Assembly (NCBI RefSeq): GCF_004341105.1
Contig: NZ_SLZK01000006.1
Span: 372,001-436,000, forward strand
Origin: Rhizobium sp. BK418
GTDB lineage: Bacteria > Pseudomonadota > Alphaproteobacteria > Rhizobiales > Rhizobiaceae
Direction: 5' to 3'
DNA length: 64,000 nucleotides
Positions 1 to 8,812 of the stretch are shown here, in pieces; the first letter of the stretch is position 1, and each line of letters begins with the position of its first letter. The position numbers and the translations under genes are program-made. Under the pieces are notes generated by a model. It saw only the letters and a list, made by a program, of their open reading frames with translations. It made no database searches and was not told the origin of the DNA.

Positions 1-633
1 GCCATGGGCCGCGCCATCGTGCGTCAGCCGAAAGCCTTCCTGTTTGACGAGCCGCTGTCGAACCTCGATGCGCGCCTGCGCGAGCAGATGCGTGCTGAAA
101 TCAAGAAACTGCATGGTGATCTCAAGGCAACCTCGATCTATGTAACCCACGACCAAATCGAGGCGATGACGCTGGCGGACCGGATCGTCGCCATGCATGG
201 CGGTGTCGTGCAGCAGGTCGGAAGCCCCCTGGAGCTCTACGACCGTCCCGCCAATCTCTTCGTTGCAGGTTTTATCGGTTCACCGGGCATGAATTTCCTC
301 GAAGCGAGCTATGAGGCAGGCGGCGTGAAGCTGAAAGACGGCACGGTCGTGCCGCTCGATAAGTCACTGCCGTTGTCGAACGCCGAAAGAGTCACGCTCG
401 GCATCCGGCCGGAACATGTCGTCATGAGCGGCGACGGCGCAGGAGTTGCTGCCGATGTCGAACTCGTCGAGCCGACGGGCTTCGGCATCATCCTGCACCT
501 TTCGCTGCATGGCCTGCCGTTCAAGATTTTTACGCTTGATCGTGAAGCGCTGAGCGCGGGACCGAAGGTCAACGTCGCCTTTCCGGCCAAGCACCTGCAT
601 GTGTTCAACGGCGAGGGTAATCGCGTCGATTGA
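1..633 (+). CDS. ABC transporter ATP-binding protein, UgpC/MalK type (3' part only)
   Basis: The window opens inside this gene; codon 1 here is already internal (reads A-M-G-R-A, the end of the signature helix), so the Walker A half is missing. What remains is the Walker B region (KAFLFDEPLSNLDARLR), the switch histidine in YVTHDQIEAMTLADRI, and a C-terminal OB/TOBE domain with the phrase GIRPEHV, typical of the CUT1 family that energises sugar, polyol or glycerol-3-phosphate importers. UgpC is the closest family by feel, but the substrate cannot be told from this part. It is probably the last gene of an importer operon whose permeases lie to the left, because pepT follows after a 96-base gap. 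Confidence 0.85.
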   Translation, partial: AMGRAIVRQPKAFLFDEPLSNLDARLREQMRAEIKKLHGDLKATSIYVTHDQIEAMTLADRIVAMHGGVVQQVGSPLELYDRPANLFVAGFIGSPGMNFLEASYEAGGVKLKDGTVVPLDKSLPLSNAERVTLGIRPEHVVMSGDGAGVAADVELVEPTGFGIILHLSLHGLPFKIFTLDREALSAGPKVNVAFPAKHLHVFNGEGNRVD

Positions 634-729
634 ATATGTACTCACAATGCGCTTCGAGCGGAAAAGGCTTTCGTTGCAGAGCCCGCGGAGGCTATATCAT
701 CAGACGATGATCCCCCTGGAATGGATATT

Positions 730-1962
730 ATGACAGGCACCGTTCTCGACCGCTTTCTCCGCTATGTCGTCATCGACACCCAATCCGACCCTTCCTCTTC
801 GACACAGCCGACCACCGAGAAGCAGAAAGATCTCGGCCGGGTTCTGGTTGAGGAGCTCCTGGCGATCGGTCTTTCGGATGCACATCTCGACGAGCATGGT
901 TACGTCTATGCGACCATTCCGGCCAATACTGACAAGAACGTGCCGGTCATCTGTTTCTGCTCGCATATGGATACAGCGCCTGACTTCACCGGCACGAACG
1001 TCAAGCCGCAGATAGTGAAGAACTATGCCGGCGGAGATATACCGCTTCCCGGCGACCCGAGCCGCGTAATTCGCGTCTCTGAACATCCCCAGTTAAACCA
1101 TCAGATCGGCAACGACATCATCACCACTGATGGAACGACCTTGCTTGGTGCTGACGACAAGGCCGGGCTGGCGGAAATCATGGCCGCGGCAAAGATCCTC
1201 GTCGACAATCCCGAGATCAAGCACGGCACGATCAAGATACTTTTTACGCCTGATGAAGAGGTCGGCCGCGGCGTCAACAAGGTCGATCTGGAGAAGCTTG
1301 GCGCGGATTTCGCTTATACGATGGATGGCGAAACCGCCGGCCATATCGAGGACGAGACATTTTCGGCCGATGGCGTCGATATCGTCATTACCGGCGTGGC
1401 GATTCATCCCGGTTTCGCCAAGGACCGGATGGAAAACGCCATCAAGATCGCCGGCACGATCATTGACCGGCTGCCGAAGGAGATCGCGCCTGAGACGACG
1501 GAGGGGAAGCAGGGCTTCATTCATCCAACCGGTGTGGCCGGCTCGATGGAAAAGGCAGCGATCAGCCTCATCATTCGCGATTTCACCGACGAAGGTCTGA
1601 CGGAAAAGGAAACCATGCTTGAAGCGATCGTCAAGGATGTGATGAAGGCCTATCCGGGCTCGACCTATCGCTTTGACGTGAAGGAGCAGTATCGCAACAT
1701 GAAAGTGGTGCTCGACCGTCGTCCTGAAATCGTCGAAAACGCCGTTGAGGCGGTACGCCGGGCGGGGATGACGCCGGTGCGGGGCAGCATTCGCGGTGGT
1801 ACGGATGGCTCGCGCCTTTCCTTCATGGGCCTGCCATGCCCGAATATTTTCGCCGGCGGCCACGCGTTCCATTCGCCGCTGGAATGGATCAGCCGCCAGG
1901 ACATGGAAAAGGCCGTCAGCACGATTGTGGAGCTCGCCAAGGTCTGGGAGGAGCGAGCCTAG
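730..1962 (+). CDS. pepT: Peptidase T (tripeptide aminopeptidase)
   Basis: Cytoplasmic M20-family zinc aminopeptidase that removes the N-terminal residue from tripeptides. The 410 residues match the family's usual length. Two-metal site motifs are visible: HMDTAPDFTG near residue 80, GADDKAGLAE near 140, PDEEVGRG near 175, and the C-terminal GGHAFHS. The opening TVLDRFLRYVVIDTQSD is typical. An ATG nine bases upstream (721) is in frame, but GGA at 718-720 and 723-725 fits initiation at 730 better. It stands alone, convergent with the wall hydrolase, so no operon context adds to its role. Confidence 0.9.
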   Translation: MTGTVLDRFLRYVVIDTQSDPSSSTQPTTEKQKDLGRVLVEELLAIGLSDAHLDEHGYVYATIPANTDKNVPVICFCSHMDTAPDFTGTNVKPQIVKNYAGGDIPLPGDPSRVIRVSEHPQLNHQIGNDIITTDGTTLLGADDKAGLAEIMAAAKILVDNPEIKHGTIKILFTPDEEVGRGVNKVDLEKLGADFAYTMDGETAGHIEDETFSADGVDIVITGVAIHPGFAKDRMENAIKIAGTIIDRLPKEIAPETTEGKQGFIHPTGVAGSMEKAAISLIIRDFTDEGLTEKETMLEAIVKDVMKAYPGSTYRFDVKEQYRNMKVVLDRRPEIVENAVEAVRRAGMTPVRGSIRGGTDGSRLSFMGLPCPNIFAGGHAFHSPLEWISRQDMEKAVSTIVELAKVWEERA

Positions 1963-2081
1963 AGCATGTTGCACAAAGTGCGCGGCTATTTTGTGCCAAC
2001 GACAGGCGTAAAACAAAGACCTAAGGCGCGGCGGGAGGATCTGAAAGATCGCGACGCGCTTCAGCGCTCTTCCTTTGCGGA

Positions 2082-2891
2082 TCAGCCGCCGATCGCTGGA
2101 ATGCTTGGCCGCAACATCACGCTGTCATAGGCGGGGCGTGGCGTCGGGATGGCGATTGGCGTGCCGGGGGCAGGCTCGATCGCGGTTACCGCCGCAGGCA
2201 TCGGCAACGGATTGATGCTTGCCGTCGGCGCGGGATCCGGAGAAGGGATCGGGACCGGAACTTCTGACGGGATCAGCACCGCAAACTGCGGCGGCAGCAT
2301 GCTCTCACCCGGCACGTAATTCATCGCGACTTCGTAAGAAGGCAGCGGCGGCGGCGTCTCGAGCGTGCCGTCTTCATCGCGCTTCTCGTAGAAGGCGTTG
2401 CCGCCTGCGACCGTCACATAATGCATATTATTGTAGGGGAATTTCAATCCCGCAGTGTGGAAGAACATCGCATCCCCAACAGCCGGATGACGTTCGCCGC
2501 TCAGGATCGCGTCGGCCGCAGTTGCAAGTTCGGGCTCTGCCTGCGGCTTGACCTCGCGCGTCATCACGCCGGGTGCAAACTGCTTCTTTTGCGCCACCAC
2601 GCCGCAGATGGAGTCGGCATAAGCGCCGGAGGTCAGTCTGTTCATGACGACACTGCCTACCGCCATATAGCCGGCCTCATCCGAATGCTGCGATTCGAAA
2701 TACATCGCTCGCTTGAGGCAGTCGCGATCCTTGGTGGTATAATTGAAGGTGACTTTTGCCGACTGAGCCTGTTTCGGTTTGGCTTTGACCGGCGCTGCCG
2801 CCGGTTTCGGTGTGGTTGTGCAGCTTGCAGCTGCTAATCCTACGAACAAAATCCCAACCAGGGATTTTCCAAAGGAAATCTCCGCCCTCAA
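2082..2891 (-). CDS. SleB-type cell wall hydrolase, probable lipoprotein
   Basis: Hydrolase_2 (SleB/CwlJ) domain protein, probably a peptidoglycan hydrolase of the envelope. The N-terminus is a short hydrophobic signal ending LAAASC, a lipobox-like cysteine near residue 24, followed by an Ala/Pro/Lys linker. The catalytic domain covers about residues 55-170, starting CLKRAMYFESQHSDEAGY and containing VMNRLTSGAYADSICGVV, QFAP and GDAMFFHT. A Pro-rich tail of about 90 residues follows. The start is TTG at 2891, supported by AGGAGG nine bases upstream; no ATG is better placed. Pro/Ala-rich ends suggest wall-spanning linkers. The peptidoglycan bond cut is not deducible. Confidence 0.82.
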   Translation of the reverse strand: MRAEISFGKSLVGILFVGLAAASCTTTPKPAAAPVKAKPKQAQSAKVTFNYTTKDRDCLKRAMYFESQHSDEAGYMAVGSVVMNRLTSGAYADSICGVVAQKKQFAPGVMTREVKPQAEPELATAADAILSGERHPAVGDAMFFHTAGLKFPYNNMHYVTVAGGNAFYEKRDEDGTLETPPPLPSYEVAMNYVPGESMLPPQFAVLIPSEVPVPIPSPDPAPTASINPLPMPAAVTAIEPAPGTPIAIPTPRPAYDSVMLRPSIPAIGG

Positions 2892-3001
2892 CGCTAGGTG
2901 CCTCCTATTGGATTTAGTCCAGCCCTTTTCGATTCAGCGAAAACGTTTTACCCGGCATGTGACAAAAATACAAACAACCGGAGATAACAAAAATAACAAA
3001 G

Positions 3002-3034
3002 GGTTCCCGCCCAAATACGATTCTGGCGGGAACC
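3002..3034 (-). terminator. Rho-independent terminator after cysA
   Basis: A perfect 10-bp stem, GGTTCCCGCC against GGCGGGAACC, with a 13-base loop lies 14 bases past the cysA stop. On the minus strand it is followed by CTTTGTTATTTTTG, a good T-rich tail. It ends the sbp-cysTWA transcript. Confidence 0.85.
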
Positions 3035-3048
3035 AGATTGCAGTGATA

Positions 3049-4089
3049 TCAATTGCGGAAAAGCTTCCAGCGGATCGGCTTGAAGGCAACCCGTGAGCGA
3101 TCCAACCTGTCGGCTTCGCTCGGCGGCAGTTCGATTTCGATATGCGGCCGGTCCTTGCCGATATCGAGTTCGATATGGCGGGTGCCTGCGACGCGCCGGC
3201 TTGCGACCGGTTGGCCGGCAATGCAGTTTTCGGCGGATTCGCAAAGCCGGACATCGTGCGGGCGGAAATAGAGCTGCGCAGCGCCATCAGCTTCGCCCTC
3301 CGCGTTAAGACCGAGCGAACGGCCTTCGAAGCGGATATCGCCGTCGGCGACTTCTACCTGCAGGCAGTTGGATTGGCCTACGAAGCCGAAGACGAAAGGT
3401 GAGTTGGGGCTGTCGTAGACCTGGTCGGGCGTGCCGACTTGCTCTATCGCACCCTGGCTCATGACCACGACACGATCGGCAAGTTCCATCGCCTCGTCCT
3501 GATCGTGGGTGACGAAAACGGTCGTATGGCCGGTGCGGTCATGGATTTCGCGCAGCCACTTGCGCAGGTCCTTGCGCACTTGTGCGTCGAGCGCGCCGAA
3601 AGGCTCGTCTAGCAGCAGAACGTTCGGTTCGACCGCCATCGCTCGGGCAAGGGCCACGCGCTGACGCTGGCCGCCGGAAAGCTGCGCCGGATAACGTTTT
3701 TCAAGACCAGAGAGTTGCACCAGATCGAGCAGCTCCAAAGCGCGCTTGCGGATGTCGGCCTTCGACGGACGACGGGCGGCATTGCGCACCTTCAGACCGA
3801 AAGAGACGTTGTCGAGCACCGTCATATGGCGGAAAAGTGCATAGTGCTGGAACACAAAGCCGATATTGCGCTGCTGGACAGTCTTTCGCGACGCATCTTC
3901 CACGCCGAAGAAGATTTGGCCCTCGGTCGGGCTTTCAAGGCCGGCAATGAGACGCAGCAGTGTAGTCTTGCCGGAGCCCGAGGGGCCGAGTAATGCGATC
4001 AGTTCGCCGGAGCGGATGTCGAGCGAGACATCGTGCAGCGCCGGAAAGCGGTCGAATTCCTTGCGTAGGTTTTGGACGCGTACTTCCAT
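3049..4089 (-). CDS. cysA: Sulfate/thiosulfate import ATP-binding protein CysA
   Basis: ATPase of the CysTWA-Sbp sulfate/thiosulfate importer, acting at the inner membrane. Walker A GPSGSGKTTLLRLIAG lies near residue 34, the Q-loop is FVFQHYALF, the signature LSGGQRQRVALARA, Walker B NVLLLDEPFGALD and the switch THDQDEAMELADRV. A C-terminal TOBE domain contains YFRPHDVRL, a CysA-type phrase. The 346 residues fit the family. It is the last gene of the operon, 10 bases after cysW, and is followed by a strong terminator. Confidence 0.95.
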   Translation of the reverse strand: MEVRVQNLRKEFDRFPALHDVSLDIRSGELIALLGPSGSGKTTLLRLIAGLESPTEGQIFFGVEDASRKTVQQRNIGFVFQHYALFRHMTVLDNVSFGLKVRNAARRPSKADIRKRALELLDLVQLSGLEKRYPAQLSGGQRQRVALARAMAVEPNVLLLDEPFGALDAQVRKDLRKWLREIHDRTGHTTVFVTHDQDEAMELADRVVVMSQGAIEQVGTPDQVYDSPNSPFVFGFVGQSNCLQVEVADGDIRFEGRSLGLNAEGEADGAAQLYFRPHDVRLCESAENCIAGQPVASRRVAGTRHIELDIGKDRPHIEIELPPSEADRLDRSRVAFKPIRWKLFRN

Positions 4090-4099
4090 TCTATTTCCT

Positions 4100-4987
4100 T
4101 CAGTGCCGCCGGCTGGCGGCGATTTCGGCGCTATAGCGCATTTCCAGCAGCGTCTTCAAAACAAGCGTGACGAGGGCAAGCAGAGCCAGAAGCGAAGCAA
4201 CCGCGAAGGCCCCGGTGAAATTATATTCGTTGTAGAGGATTTCCACCTGCAACGGCATCGTATTGGTCTGGCCACGAATATGGCCCGATACGACCGACAC
4301 GGCGCCGAATTCGCCCATGGCACGGGCATTGCAGAGAAGCACTCCGTAGAGCAGGCCCCATTTGATGTTCGGCAGCGTGACGTGCCAGAAGGCTTGCCAG
4401 CCGCTCGCACCAAGCGAAAGGGCCGCTTCTTCATCCTGCGTTCCCTGTTCTTGCATGAGCGGGATAAGCTCGCGCGCAACGAAGGGGAAGGTGACGAACA
4501 TGGTGGCGAGGATCAACCCAGGCGGCGCAAACAAGATCTTGATATCGTTGGCGGAGAGCCACTGACCGAGCCAGGTATTGGCGCCGAAGAGCAGCACGAA
4601 GACGAGGCCCGAGATAACAGGCGAAACCGAGAAGGGCAGATCGATCAGTGTGGTCAGGAACGCCTTACCCTTGAATTCGAATTTGGCGATCGCCCAGGCG
4701 GCGGCTACGCCGAACGTAAGATTCAAAGGCACGCTGATGCCAGCGACGATCAGCGTCAGGCGGATGGCTGAGAAAGTCTCTGCATCCTGGAGAGCCGTGA
4801 GAAATGAACCTGCACCCTTGCGGAAGGCCTCGACGAAGACCGCCGCCAACGGCAGCAGCAGGATCAACAACAGGAAGAGCAGGGAGATGACGACCAGTGT
4901 GATACGGGCGACTTTGCCTTCGGTGACCGCCGAATGGAGTTGACGCGGCTCAGCCGACGTGGAGTTTGGAATAGCGTTAGATGCCAT
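4100..4987 (-). CDS. cysW: Sulfate ABC transporter permease CysW
   Basis: Second membrane subunit of the sulfate importer, 295 residues with about six hydrophobic segments. The permease EAA loop that docks on CysA is seen as EEAALSLGASGWQAF near residue 190, followed by the CysW-typical ARAMGEFGAVSVVSGHI. The start at 4987 overlaps the end of cysT by 11 bases, indicating translational coupling; the first 25 residues are polar and variable. The gene order sbp-cysT-cysW-cysA settles its identity. Confidence 0.94.
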   Translation of the reverse strand: MASNAIPNSTSAEPRQLHSAVTEGKVARITLVVISLLFLLLILLLPLAAVFVEAFRKGAGSFLTALQDAETFSAIRLTLIVAGISVPLNLTFGVAAAWAIAKFEFKGKAFLTTLIDLPFSVSPVISGLVFVLLFGANTWLGQWLSANDIKILFAPPGLILATMFVTFPFVARELIPLMQEQGTQDEEAALSLGASGWQAFWHVTLPNIKWGLLYGVLLCNARAMGEFGAVSVVSGHIRGQTNTMPLQVEILYNEYNFTGAFAVASLLALLALVTLVLKTLLEMRYSAEIAASRRH

Positions 4988-5834
4988 AACCGTACCTCCG
5001 TCTGCTCGAACTCTGAATAAGATTGATGACGAGCAGCATAATGAAGGAAATGATCAGCATGATCGCCGCAATGCCTGTCGCTGCTGCATAATTATACTCT
5101 TCGAGCTTGATGACGATCAGGAGCGGCGCGATCTCCGATTTAAACGGCAGATTGCCGGCAATGAAGATGACGGAGCCGTATTCACCGACGGCGCGGGCGA
5201 AGGCGAGCGCGAAACCGGTCAGTACCGCGGGCCTAAGGCCCGGCAGCAGCACGTGCGCAATCGTCTGGAAGCGATTGGCGCCGAGTGTCGCGGCCGCCTC
5301 CTCAACTTCCTTGTCGATCTCCTCCATCACCGGCTGGACGGTGCGGACGATGAATGGCAGACCGACAAAGATAAGGGCGACGACAATGCCGGCCGGCGTG
5401 AAGGCGATCTTGATGCCGAGCGGCGTCAGGAATTGTCCGACCCAGCCATTTGGCGCGTAGAGTGTCGTCAACGCAATGCCGGCAACCGCCGTCGGCAGGG
5501 CGAAGGGCAGGTCCACCATGGCGTCGATAATGCGTTTGCCGGGGAACCGGTAGCGCACCAACACCCAGGCAAGCATGACGCCAAAGACGACATTCAGGCA
5601 CGCGGCGATGAGGGCGCAGCCGAAGCTGATGCGCAGCGCGCTCAGCGTTCGTTGGTCGAAGGCAATGCCGAGGAATTTTTCCCAACCGAGAGCACTCGAC
5701 CGCCAGGCAAGGCCGGACAGCGGGATAAGGACGATAAGGGTCAGCCAGATCAAGGTAAGGCCGAGCGCCAATCCGAAACCCGGAATGACGCTCGGCCGCT
5801 TGAACCGCCACCGCGTGGGGTTATTTGCGCTCAT
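4977..5834 (-). CDS. cysT: Sulfate ABC transporter permease CysT (CysU)
   Basis: First membrane subunit of the sulfate/thiosulfate importer, 285 residues. It opens with a short basic stretch and then LALGLTLIWLTLIVLIPLSG, the first membrane helix. The EAA loop EEAAATLGANRFQTI lies near residue 180, followed by FARAVGEYGSVIFIAGN, the conserved CysT phrase. It starts 8 bases after the sbp stop and overlaps cysW, so it is co-transcribed with both. Confidence 0.94.
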   Translation of the reverse strand: MSANNPTRWRFKRPSVIPGFGLALGLTLIWLTLIVLIPLSGLAWRSSALGWEKFLGIAFDQRTLSALRISFGCALIAACLNVVFGVMLAWVLVRYRFPGKRIIDAMVDLPFALPTAVAGIALTTLYAPNGWVGQFLTPLGIKIAFTPAGIVVALIFVGLPFIVRTVQPVMEEIDKEVEEAAATLGANRFQTIAHVLLPGLRPAVLTGFALAFARAVGEYGSVIFIAGNLPFKSEIAPLLIVIKLEEYNYAAATGIAAIMLIISFIMLLVINLIQSSSRRRYGYGI

Positions 5835-5842
5835 AAGACCTA

Positions 5843-6868
5843 TTATTGGGCCGGCTTGTAGATCTGGTCAAATACGCCGCCGTCGCCGAAGAATTTCGGC
5901 TGTGCATCTTTCCAGCCGCCGAAGTCGTCGATGGTGGCGAGCGTCAGCTTCGGGAACCGGGCAATATCTGCCGGATCGGCCACTTCCGGCTTGATCGGGC
6001 GGTAATAATGCTTTGCCGCGATCTTCTGGCCTTCATCCGAATAGAGATAATTCAGATAGGCTTCGGCAACCTTGCGGGTGCCTTTCTTGTCGACGTTGCC
6101 GTCGACGATTGCGACCGGCGGATCGGCGCGGATCGAGAAAGCGGGCGTTACGATCTCGAACTGGTCGGGACCTAGTTCTTCGAGGGAGAGATAGGCTTCG
6201 TTTTCCCAGGCGAGCAAAACATCACCAAGCCCGCGCTGCACAAAGGTGGTCGTGGCACCACGCGCGCCGCTATCGAGAACCGGAACGTGCTGCAGGAGCT
6301 TGGTCACATAGTCCTGAGCCTTGGCTTCATCGCCACCATTCGCTTGTTTGGCCCATGCCCAGGCTGCAAGGAAGTTCCAGCGAGCGCCGCCCGAGGTCTT
6401 CGGGTTCGGCGTGATGACCTGAACGTCATCCTTAATCAGATCGCTCCAATCCTTGATGCTCTTGGGATTGCCCTTGCGCACGAGGAAGACGATCGTCGAG
6501 GTGTAAGGGGTGGAATTATTAGGGAACTTGCTCTTCCAGTCGGCCGGAATCTTGCCGGTCGCCTTGGCGATCGCGTCGATATCGCCTTCGAGGGCAAGGG
6601 TCACGACATCGGCATCAAGGCCGTCGATCACGGAGCGTGCCTGGGCGCCGGAGCCGCCGTGAGAAGCTTGGATCGTTACCGTTTCACCGCTGTCGGCCTT
6701 CCACTTCGCAGCGAAAGCGGCATTGAAGTCCTTATATAATTCGCGTGTCGGATCGTAGGAGACGTTGAGAAGCGTCTGATCTGCGAATGCCGGCGCAACG
6801 CTTCCGATCGCAAAGCTGCCCGCCATGAGCGCGGCCGCAATCAGCCGGGTGAGCCTGAAAGTCTGCAT
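5843..6868 (-). CDS. sbp: Periplasmic sulfate-binding protein
   Basis: Captures sulfate in the periplasm and delivers it to CysTWA. The signal peptide ends APAFA|DQ near residue 29. The mature protein begins LLNVSYDPTRELYKDFN, a hallmark of Sbp/CysP. Sulfate-contact phrases follow: QASHGGSGAQARSVIDGL, GNPKSIKDW, TPNPKTSGGARWNF and TFVQRGLGDVLLAWENEA. The length of 341 residues is normal. It heads the operon, with GGAGGG seven bases before the ATG. Sbp rather than CysP is likely, but they are close relatives. Confidence 0.93.
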   Translation of the reverse strand: MQTFRLTRLIAAALMAGSFAIGSVAPAFADQTLLNVSYDPTRELYKDFNAAFAAKWKADSGETVTIQASHGGSGAQARSVIDGLDADVVTLALEGDIDAIAKATGKIPADWKSKFPNNSTPYTSTIVFLVRKGNPKSIKDWSDLIKDDVQVITPNPKTSGGARWNFLAAWAWAKQANGGDEAKAQDYVTKLLQHVPVLDSGARGATTTFVQRGLGDVLLAWENEAYLSLEELGPDQFEIVTPAFSIRADPPVAIVDGNVDKKGTRKVAEAYLNYLYSDEGQKIAAKHYYRPIKPEVADPADIARFPKLTLATIDDFGGWKDAQPKFFGDGGVFDQIYKPAQ

Positions 6869-7224
6869 GGGAACCCTCCGTGGTTATGCCGCAAACTCTA
6901 TCAACTAAGTCGTATAATGAAACGAAGATTGTTCCGGTTCTCCGGATCAATCTTAGAAAGCCATCCCATTTGAATGGCGGATCGCGGATCGGACATTCTG
7001 CCAGTTGGCCGCGGCCAATTGCGGCGCCGTGTCGCGCTACCGTGTTTTTTCTGCCACAGTTCGACCCACAAAGCGACATTGGTGTGTCGATTTTTAGTCT
7101 TCTTTTACAGCGCTGACGCCTTGAAATGCCTACATGGACTTCCGGTCGTTGGGATTCGGCGACCGATGGTGGGGGTGTCCTTGAAGCACTGCTTGCCTCT
7201 TTCAAACCGTAAAAGGTCTTTCTG
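6869..7224. other. Divergent intergenic region between sbp and the porin gene
   Basis: These 356 bases hold no convincing gene; the short ORFs inside lack ribosome binding sites. They must carry the promoters for sbp (leftward) and the porin (rightward). Near the centre is a perfect 14-bp palindrome, TTGGCCGCGGCCAA at 7005-7018, a possible protein-binding site. The sbp-proximal part is AT-richer (CATTATACGACTTAG on the minus strand), as expected for a promoter, but no clear -35/-10 pair could be fixed. Confidence 0.5.
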
Positions 7225-8238
7225 ATGTCTATTAAAACTATCCTTCTTGGCTCTGTTGCCGCCCTTGCAGCGGTTTCCGGAGCGCATGCAGCCGACGCTA
7301 TCGTCGCAGCCGAGCCGGAGCCCGTAGAATATGTTCGCGTTTGCGACGCCTACGGGACCGGCTACTTCTATATCCCGGGCACCGAAACCTGCCTTCAGAT
7401 CGGCGGTTATATCCGTACTGAAGTTCGTTTCGGCGAAAACGTCTCCGGCGATTCCGACGTGAACTTCTGGACTCGTGGTCAGGTTACCTTCCAGACCAAG
7501 AACGACACCGAGTACGGCACGCTCACGGGCGTTATCACGCTGCGTACCAATGCTGACAACGCCACCGATCAGGAAACTCTGCTCGATGAAGGCTACCTCG
7601 ACATCGCCGGCTTCCGCGCCGGTAAGCAGTACAGCTGGTGGGATGACGATCTGAGCGGCGAGACGGATACGCTCTCCAGCAACGAGACGACCCACAATTC
7701 GATCCGCTATCAGTACGAGACTGGCAATTTCGCTGCCGGTATCTCGGTCGACGAACTTGAAGAAGCCTATGCAGAGAAGCCGGGCGAAGGCCCGAACAAC
7801 TTCGGCGTAGCAGCTCAGGTTTCCTTCAAGAGCGGCGCGTTCAGCGGCTACCTCCTCGGTGGTTACGATACCGACAACGAAGAAGGCGCTATCCGCGCAA
7901 TCGTCTATGCCGACATCGGCCCCGGCACGCTCGGCCTCGCTGGCATCTGGGCTAGCGGCGCCAACTACTACTACGAAGAGTCCGAATGGACGATCGCTGC
8001 CGAGTACAAGATGAAGATCACGGACAAGTGGGCCGTTACCCCCGCGTTCCAGTACTTCGACAAGATCGAGCTCGATGCTGATGGCGACTTCACTGGCGGC
8101 AGTGCCTACACCACCGGCGTCACCGTCGACTATCAGATCGCTGAAGATCTGCGCAGCAAGCTCAGCGTTCAGTATCACGACGAAGAAGACGGCGACGACG
8201 AAGTCTTCGGCTTCCTGCGTTTCCAGCGCGACTTCTAA
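7225..8238 (+). CDS. Alphaproteobacterial outer-membrane porin (Omp2b/RopA type)
   Basis: General diffusion porin of the Porin_2 family. A cleavable signal (GSVAALAAVSGAHA|ADA) is followed by the family opening VEYVRVCDAYGTGYFYIPG and CLQIGGYIRTEV; the two cysteines flanking this stretch are conserved in rhizobial and Brucella porins. The rest alternates short beta strands with acidic loops and ends in FLRFQRDF, an aromatic residue suited to BAM recognition. The length of 337 residues is normal. It is monocistronic and followed by a hairpin terminator. Codon choice looks strongly biased, as in highly expressed genes. Confidence 0.93.
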   Translation: MSIKTILLGSVAALAAVSGAHAADAIVAAEPEPVEYVRVCDAYGTGYFYIPGTETCLQIGGYIRTEVRFGENVSGDSDVNFWTRGQVTFQTKNDTEYGTLTGVITLRTNADNATDQETLLDEGYLDIAGFRAGKQYSWWDDDLSGETDTLSSNETTHNSIRYQYETGNFAAGISVDELEEAYAEKPGEGPNNFGVAAQVSFKSGAFSGYLLGGYDTDNEEGAIRAIVYADIGPGTLGLAGIWASGANYYYEESEWTIAAEYKMKITDKWAVTPAFQYFDKIELDADGDFTGGSAYTTGVTVDYQIAEDLRSKLSVQYHDEEDGDDEVFGFLRFQRDF

Positions 8239-8243
8239 TAACA

Positions 8244-8260
8244 GGGGCCGCATCGGCCCC
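8244..8260 (+). terminator. Hairpin terminator of the porin gene
   Basis: GGGGCCG-CAT-CGGCCCC, a perfect 7-bp stem starting 5 bases after the porin stop, followed by TTGGTTCTCGATTT. The T-run is interrupted, so it is a moderate terminator. Confidence 0.7.
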
Positions 8261-8281
8261 TTGGTTCTCGATTTGCCTTCC

Positions 8282-8297
8282 CCCCGCTTCCGCGGGG
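8282..8297. terminator. Palindrome downstream of ptsN, possible terminator or rhizobial intergenic repeat
   Basis: CCCCGC-TTCC-GCGGGG stem-loop, flanked by CTTC and GAAG so that the outer bases also partly pair. It lies 31 bases past the ptsN stop on the minus strand. The wording (CTTC-CCCCGC...GCGGGG-AGAAG) resembles the abundant short palindromes of rhizobial intergenic regions. It could both end the kdp-ptsN transcript and belong to that repeat class. Confidence 0.45.
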
Positions 8298-8327
8298 AGA
8301 AGGTCGGGTGCGTCAAAGCGTTTTTTC

Positions 8328-8783
8328 TTACACGCGCGAATCCGCGATGAAATCCGAATAGAATTCATCGACATTTCTGGCCTTGCGCATGGCGGCCAGG
8401 ACGCCTTCCGATTGAAGCCTGCGGGCGATAGCGGCAAGCACGTTCAAATATTCCCCGCGATTGTTTTCGCCGAAAAGCAGTACGAAGGCGATATCAGTCG
8501 GGATATCATCGATCGCATCGAAATCCAGGGGCTGAGCGAAGCGGATCAGCAGACCGCGCGGGCTCGTCATGCCGTCGATCGCCGCATGCGGAACGGCAAT
8601 GCCGTTACCGATGCCGGTAGAGCCTAGCTTTTCACGTGATTCGAGCGCCTTCAGGACGGTCTGGCCGTCAATGCCGAAAGCCTTGCCTGCCCTTTCGGAA
8701 ATCGCCTGTAGCGCGCGCCACTTGGTCGCCACCGACAGGCCGATGAAGGTGTGTTCCGGCCGGATGATGTTGGAGAGGTTCAT
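8328..8783 (-). CDS. ptsN: PTS IIA-like nitrogen-regulatory protein (EIIA-Ntr)
   Basis: Phosphocarrier output protein of the PTS-Ntr regulatory chain. The 151 residues form a single PTS EIIA type-2 domain; the phosphorylated histidine is in GNGIAVPHAAIDGM near residue 66. Other family marks are REKLGSTGIG and FVLLFGENNRGEYLNVLA. It starts 29 bases after kdpE and is in all likelihood the last gene of the kdp operon. Unphosphorylated EIIA-Ntr is known to stimulate KdpD in Escherichia coli, and kdpABC expression in Rhizobium leguminosarum is reported to depend on EIIA-Ntr. The position therefore suggests a dedicated potassium-linked copy, the main ptsN being usually near rpoN. Confidence 0.9.
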   Translation of the reverse strand: MNLSNIIRPEHTFIGLSVATKWRALQAISERAGKAFGIDGQTVLKALESREKLGSTGIGNGIAVPHAAIDGMTSPRGLLIRFAQPLDFDAIDDIPTDIAFVLLFGENNRGEYLNVLAAIARRLQSEGVLAAMRKARNVDEFYSDFIADSRV

Positions 8784-8812
8784 TTCATTCCCGATGCTGT
8801 TGTCGGCAGGTA

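Noticed and set aside
7105..8316. 403-codon open frame on the minus strand
   Set aside because: Antisense to the porin gene, which has a signal peptide and strong codon bias.
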